The translations under genes were made by a program, and so were the position numbers. From an uncultured Demequina sp. (GTDB lineage Bacteria; Actinomycetota; Actinomycetes; Actinomycetales; Demequinaceae), in assembly GCF_913055775.1 (NCBI RefSeq), contig NZ_CAJXJX010000015.1:1-32582 (forward strand): a DNA stretch of 32,582 nucleotides, in the 5' to 3' direction. Below are positions 29,121-32,582 of the stretch, in pieces. Under the pieces are notes generated by a model, which made no database searches, had not been told where the DNA came from, and saw only the letters and a program-made list of their open reading frames with translations. How positions within the stretch are numbered: position 1 is the stretch's first letter; every line of letters starts with the position of its first letter.

Positions 29121-31970
29121 TCAGGACTCCGCGAGGAGGGCGTTCTCCGTTCGCATCACCGTCGTGTCGGCGACCGGCGCGCCGGACCCGTCCTCCGGGC
29201 CCTCGCCGTCGACGCCCGGGTCGAGCGCCGCCACCGCGTCCACCACCTGCAGCGAGCGCACGCGCCCGGCAGCCATCAGGTCCGCCTTCGCGGCGTTCAC
29301 GGCAGGCACCGACGCCTCCGGCACCAGCAGGTCCACGGACACGATCTCCGTGCGCTGCGACACCTTCGCCTCGGACTTGATCTTGCGCAGGGCCGCCAGC
29401 GCGGCACCGGCAGCGTCCACCAGCGTGGGGTCGGGCGTGCCGCCGGCGACTGCCCGCAGGGGAGCGGCCGACGGCCACGGAGCGCGGTGCACCGTGCCGG
29501 GACGGAACCACGACCACACCTCCTCGGTCGCGAACGGCAGCACCGGCGCGAACAGGCGCAGGAACGTCTCGAGCGCGATCGTGAGCGTCGCACGCGCGGA
29601 CGCCGCCTCGGGCGAGCACGGCGCGAACGGGTCGATCGCCTCGCCCGGAGCAGCGCCGTCGTAGGCGCGGGTCTTCACCAGCTCCACATAGTCGTCGCAG
29701 AAGGTCCAGAAGTACGACTCCGCGAGCTCGAGAGCGCGCGTGTGGTCATACGCCTCGAACGCCGCAGTAGCGCCGTCGACCACGTCCGCGAGGCCGGCCA
29801 GGAGCGCGCGGTCCAGCGGCTGCGAGACCAGGGCGTGCGGGATGTCGAATGCCGCCGCGTTGTGCTCGGACACGTCGTGACCGCCGGACACCGCACCGTT
29901 GGCCGCCGCACCAGCGAACACGCCGTTGATGATGCCGCCGGTCACGTGCTTCGTGGCCCGCATGCCCTCCTCGAGCGAGGAGTCGGCAGCGGTCGCGATG
30001 CCCGTCGCACCCAGCGCGAACTTCGCGGCATTCAGCACCTTGTTCGCGAGCCGGCGCCCGATCTTCATCTGGCCCTCGTCGAAGGCCGCGTCCGTGCCCA
30101 GGCGCGCGGAGGCCGCCCAGTAGCGCACGGCGTCGGAGCCGTGGGTCTCGAGCAGGCCCATGGGCGTCACCACGTTGCCCTTGGACTTCGACATCTTCTT
30201 GCGGTCGGGGTCCAGGATCCACCCGGAGATGGCCGCGTGCTTCCACGGCAGCTCGCCGTGCTCGAGGTGCGCACGCACCACGGTCGAGAACAGCCAGGTG
30301 CGGATGATGTCCTGGCCCTGCGGGCGCAGGTCCATCGGGAACACCTTCGCGAACAGCGCCGGGTCCTCGCGCCAACCGCCCACGATCTGCGGCGTCAGCG
30401 ACGAGGTCGCCCACGTGTCCATGATGTCCTTCTCGCCGGTGAAGCCACCGGGCACATCGCGCTGGTCCGCAGAGAACCCCGGAGCCACATCAGTCGAGGG
30501 ATCCACGGGCAGCGTGTCCTCGGCGGGAACGATGGGGGAGTCCCATACCGGATCGCCCGAGGAGTCGAGCGGGTACCAGACGGGAATCGGCACACCAAAG
30601 AAGCGCTGGCGCGAGATCAGCCAGTCGCCGGTGAGGCCGTTGACCCAGTTCTCGTAGCGCTTGCCCATGTGCGCGGGCAGGAAGTCGAGCGCCTCGCCGC
30701 GCGCGAGCAGCTCGCCGCGCAAGCCCGCATCACGCCCGCCGTTCGCGATGTACCACTGGCGCGACGTGACGATCTCGAGCGGCTTGTCGCCCTTCTCGAA
30801 GAACTTCACGGGGTGCGAGATGGAGCGTGGCTCGCCGTCCATCACGTCCGCCTCGACCAGCATCTCCACCACGCGCTTCTGCGCGGAGAACACCGTGAGC
30901 CCGGCCAGCTCCGCGTACACGGACGCGGCGTCGCCGGTCTCGAGCCCGGCGGGCGGCTCCGAGCGGAAGCGTCCGTCGCGGCCCAGCACGGAGCGCATCG
31001 GCAGGTCGAGCTCGCGCCACCACGTCACGTCCGTGACGTCGCCAAAAGTACAGATCATCGCGATGCCCGAGCCCTTGTCGGGCGACGCCAGCCGGTGCGC
31101 CACCACGGGCACCTCGACGCCGAACAGCGGCGTCCGCACGTGCTTGCCGAACAGCGGCTGGTACCGCTCATCGTCCGGGTGCGCCACGAGCGCCACGCAC
31201 GCGGGCAGCAGCTCGGGACGGGTGGTCTCGATCCACACGGACTCGTACGAGCCGGTGGCCTCCTCCGCGTCGGCCGCCTTCTCGAAGGCGATGCGGTGGT
31301 AGGCGCCGGGGCGCTCGCGGTCCTCGAGCTCGGCCTGCGCGACCGCGGTGCGAAAGGTCACGTCCCACAGCGTGGGAGCCTCCGCCTGGTAGCACTCGCC
31401 GCGCGCGAGCCCGCGCAGGAACGCCTGCTGGGCGACCGCCTGCGAGGACGGAGAGATGGTCTGGTAGGTCCGCGACCAGTCCACGGACAGGCCCAGGTGG
31501 CGCCACAGCGCCTCGAACTGCTTCTCGTCCTCCTCGGTGAGCCGCTCGCACAGCTCCACGAAGTTGCGGCGCGAGATCGGCACCTGGTCCGCGGCCTTCA
31601 CGGACGCCGCTCCCCCCGAGTGCGGCGGCTCGAAGCCCTCCTCGTACGGGAGGGTCGGGTCGCAGCGCACGCCGAAGTAGTTCTGCACGCGGCGCTCGGT
31701 GGGCAGGCCGTTGTCGTCCCAGCCCATCGGGTAGAAGACCTCGCGGCCGCACATGCGCTGGTAGCGCGCGACCACGTCGGTGTGCGTGTAGGAGAACACG
31801 TGACCCACGTGGAGCGATCCGGAAACGGTGGGCGGAGGCGTGTCGATCGAGTAGATCTGCTCGCGGTCCTTGGTCTCGTCGAACCGGTAGGTGCCCTGGT
31901 CCTCCCACACGGAGTTCCAGCGGTCCTCGAGTCCGTCGACGGTGGCCTTCTGGGGGATGCGCGAAGTCAT
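29121..31970 (-). CDS. valS: Valyl-tRNA synthetase (probable type-2 subfamily)
   Basis: 949 aa from ATG 31970; ATG 31979 is in frame but only 1-2 nt from GGAAGA, so the second start fits better. A much longer frame continues upstream into low-complexity Arg-rich sequence and is not used. It charges tRNA-Val. The class I motifs are HVGH (54-57, in PPPTVSGSLHVGH) and KMSKS (592-596, in KKMSKSKGN). The editing CP1 domain lies between. The sequence MGWDDNGLPTERRVQNYFGV is typical of the type-2 ValS found in Archaea, Rickettsia and some Actinobacteria. The C-terminus lacks an obvious coiled-coil tRNA-binding arm. There is no T-box or leader peptide in the 86-bp upstream gap. Confidence 0.95.
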   Translation of the reverse strand: MTSRIPQKATVDGLEDRWNSVWEDQGTYRFDETKDREQIYSIDTPPPTVSGSLHVGHVFSYTHTDVVARYQRMCGREVFYPMGWDDNGLPTERRVQNYFGVRCDPTLPYEEGFEPPHSGGAASVKAADQVPISRRNFVELCERLTEEDEKQFEALWRHLGLSVDWSRTYQTISPSSQAVAQQAFLRGLARGECYQAEAPTLWDVTFRTAVAQAELEDRERPGAYHRIAFEKAADAEEATGSYESVWIETTRPELLPACVALVAHPDDERYQPLFGKHVRTPLFGVEVPVVAHRLASPDKGSGIAMICTFGDVTDVTWWRELDLPMRSVLGRDGRFRSEPPAGLETGDAASVYAELAGLTVFSAQKRVVEMLVEADVMDGEPRSISHPVKFFEKGDKPLEIVTSRQWYIANGGRDAGLRGELLARGEALDFLPAHMGKRYENWVNGLTGDWLISRQRFFGVPIPVWYPLDSSGDPVWDSPIVPAEDTLPVDPSTDVAPGFSADQRDVPGGFTGEKDIMDTWATSSLTPQIVGGWREDPALFAKVFPMDLRPQGQDIIRTWLFSTVVRAHLEHGELPWKHAAISGWILDPDRKKMSKSKGNVVTPMGLLETHGSDAVRYWAASARLGTDAAFDEGQMKIGRRLANKVLNAAKFALGATGIATAADSSLEEGMRATKHVTGGIINGVFAGAAANGAVSGGHDVSEHNAAAFDIPHALVSQPLDRALLAGLADVVDGATAAFEAYDHTRALELAESYFWTFCDDYVELVKTRAYDGAAPGEAIDPFAPCSPEAASARATLTIALETFLRLFAPVLPFATEEVWSWFRPGTVHRAPWPSAAPLRAVAGGTPDPTLVDAAGAALAALRKIKSEAKVSQRTEIVSVDLLVPEASVPAVNAAKADLMAAGRVRSLQVVDAVAALDPGVDGEGPEDGSGAPVADTTVMRTENALLAES

Positions 31971-31993
31971 GGTCGCCATTCTTCCAGAGCAGC

Positions 31994-32007
31994 GCCGATG
32001 CGCGGGC
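31994..32007 (+). repeat. Intergenic repeat copy, exact core
   Basis: Exact GCCGATGCGCGGGC, 24 bp upstream of the valS start. It is the first of two same-orientation copies spaced 32 bp apart. Confidence 0.88.
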
Positions 32008-32025
32008 ACGGCTGCCGTCGGTTCG

Positions 32026-32039
32026 GCCGATGCGCGGGC
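32026..32039 (+). repeat. Intergenic repeat copy, exact core
   Basis: Exact GCCGATGCGCGGGC, with the 20-bp extended form GCCGATGCGCGGGCTGGGGC (32026-32045) identical to the copy at 13963-13982. It ends 12 bp before the anti-sigma factor stop codon. Confidence 0.9.
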
Positions 32040-32056
32040 TGGGGCGCCGCGAGCGG

Positions 32057-32582
32057 CTACAGTTCGACGGCGCCGACCACCTCGGTGGGCGTGGTGGACC
32101 CGCCGTCGGGTTCGACGCTCACCGCGATCGCTGCGGCGCCGTCGAGGCTCGCGTCCCATGCGGCCTCGCTCGTCCCGGGCGCCATGACCGGACCCGGCAC
32201 GGGCGCGGAGCCGTCCGCCGGCACGATCCACAGCTGATACGTCTGGTCGTCCGTGAGCGGCGGAGTCTCTCCCACGACGGCGATGCCCTCCGTGGCGGAC
32301 AGGTAGACGGTGGTCTCCCCCAGGTCGAGCGGGGCCTCGACCACGTCGTCTGCGCCGCGGATCCGCGCCAGATCCTGAGCGAGCTGGCTCGAGTCCTCGC
32401 CACCTGACAGAAAGAACGTGACTCCCATCACCACGACGGCGAACAGCGCGCTGGCGGCGACCAGCACGGCGGTCCGCGTTCGGAAGCGGCGCTCGGGTGA
32501 CGGTGAGTGGCGGCGTGCACCCGCATCGGCCGATGCGGCGGCACCCGCGGGCGCCGGCACCTGCTCCGTGATCTCCACGGCA
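32057..32582 (-). CDS. Anti-sigma-K factor RskA-like protein, C-terminal part (5' end beyond the window)
   Basis: At least 174 residues are visible. The frame is still open at the right edge (the codon before GTG 32578 is Ala), and RskA-family proteins have a zinc-binding N-terminal domain that would lie outside. Visible parts: a basic cytoplasmic stretch (RRHSPSPERRFRTRTAV), one TM helix (AVLVAASALFAVVVMGVTFFL, about residues 37-57 of this part, shown as AVLVAASALFAVV), then the extracytoplasmic RskA domain with TVYLSATEGIAVV, DDQTYQLWIVPADG and a C-terminal IAVSVEPDGGSTTPTEVVGAVEL tail (ends PTEVVGAVEL). RskA proteins hold an ECF sigma factor and release it after regulated proteolysis. The partner sigma factor gene is expected just beyond the right edge. 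Confidence 0.82.
   Translation of the reverse strand, partial: AVEITEQVPAPAGAAASADAGARRHSPSPERRFRTRTAVLVAASALFAVVVMGVTFFLSGGEDSSQLAQDLARIRGADDVVEAPLDLGETTVYLSATEGIAVVGETPPLTDDQTYQLWIVPADGSAPVPGPVMAPGTSEAAWDASLDGAAAIAVSVEPDGGSTTPTEVVGAVEL

Noticed and set aside
29028-32237. 1,069-codon open frame on the plus strand
   Set aside because: It lies entirely opposite valS, is Arg/His/Val-rich without any domain, and has no ribosome-binding site; it is a GC-driven antisense frame. The same applies to long frames opposite the M13 gene (5489-7450), the acetyltransferases (9233-11212), cysE/cysK (11851-13515) and the pentapeptide region (1508-3244).

Overview
The window comes from a high-GC Gram-positive actinobacterium. 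The evidence is very high coding GC, the paired clpP1-clpP2 followed by clpX, a Mycobacterium-type ribose-5-phosphate isomerase B, an actinobacterial 6C-type RNA, and many -10 boxes lying only 6-8 nt before start codons (leaderless mRNAs). Gene content suggests a Micrococcales member (Cellulomonas/Demequina-like), but that placement is inference. There is no phage, integrase, transposase or CRISPR array; this is mostly core chromosome with a few accessory genes.

Layout. 1-5 kb: the 3' end of an MFS exporter, trmL, a pentapeptide-repeat protein, a CDP-alcohol phosphatidyltransferase and a divergent ABC exporter. 5-11.2 kb: a 34-aa Cys-rich peptide gene, an M13 metallopeptidase, rpiB, two tandem Eis-like acetyltransferases and a CoA-binding protein behind a possible thiol-stress ECF promoter. 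11.3-14 kb: dps, a 6C RNA with three C-loop hairpins, then cysE and cysK on the minus strand, read behind a leader ORF that ends in four consecutive Cys codons. 14-18 kb: SRPBCC, DUF1761, a 36-aa membrane peptide, a GGDEF-EAL c-di-GMP enzyme and DUF5317. 18-21.5 kb: divergent tRNA-Gly and tRNA-Pro, then a surface-modification pair (SGNH acyltransferase and sulfotransferase). 21.8-27.9 kb: tig, three tandem DUF4190 membrane proteins, clpP1-clpP2 and clpX. 28-32.6 kb: a DUF559 (Vsr-like) protein, valS, and the C-terminal part of an RskA-like anti-sigma factor.

How the genes work together. CysE makes O-acetylserine and CysK converts it to cysteine; the leader ORF should let the cell sense Cys-tRNA supply. 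Tig, ClpP1P2 and ClpX form a folding and proteolysis block in conserved order. Dps, the CoA-binding protein and the anti-sigma factor point to stress responses. The GGDEF-EAL protein and the acyltransferase/sulfotransferase pair concern signalling and envelope chemistry.

Most notable signals: (1) the polycysteine leader ORF upstream of cysK-cysE; (2) the three-hairpin 6C RNA with an alternative long-range helix; (3) a short intergenic repeat, core GCCGATGCGCGGGC, in five exact and about ten degenerate copies, one of them inside the cysK promoter spacer; (4) a DUF559 gene bracketed by 11-bp inverted repeats; (5) the tiny Cys-rich peptide.
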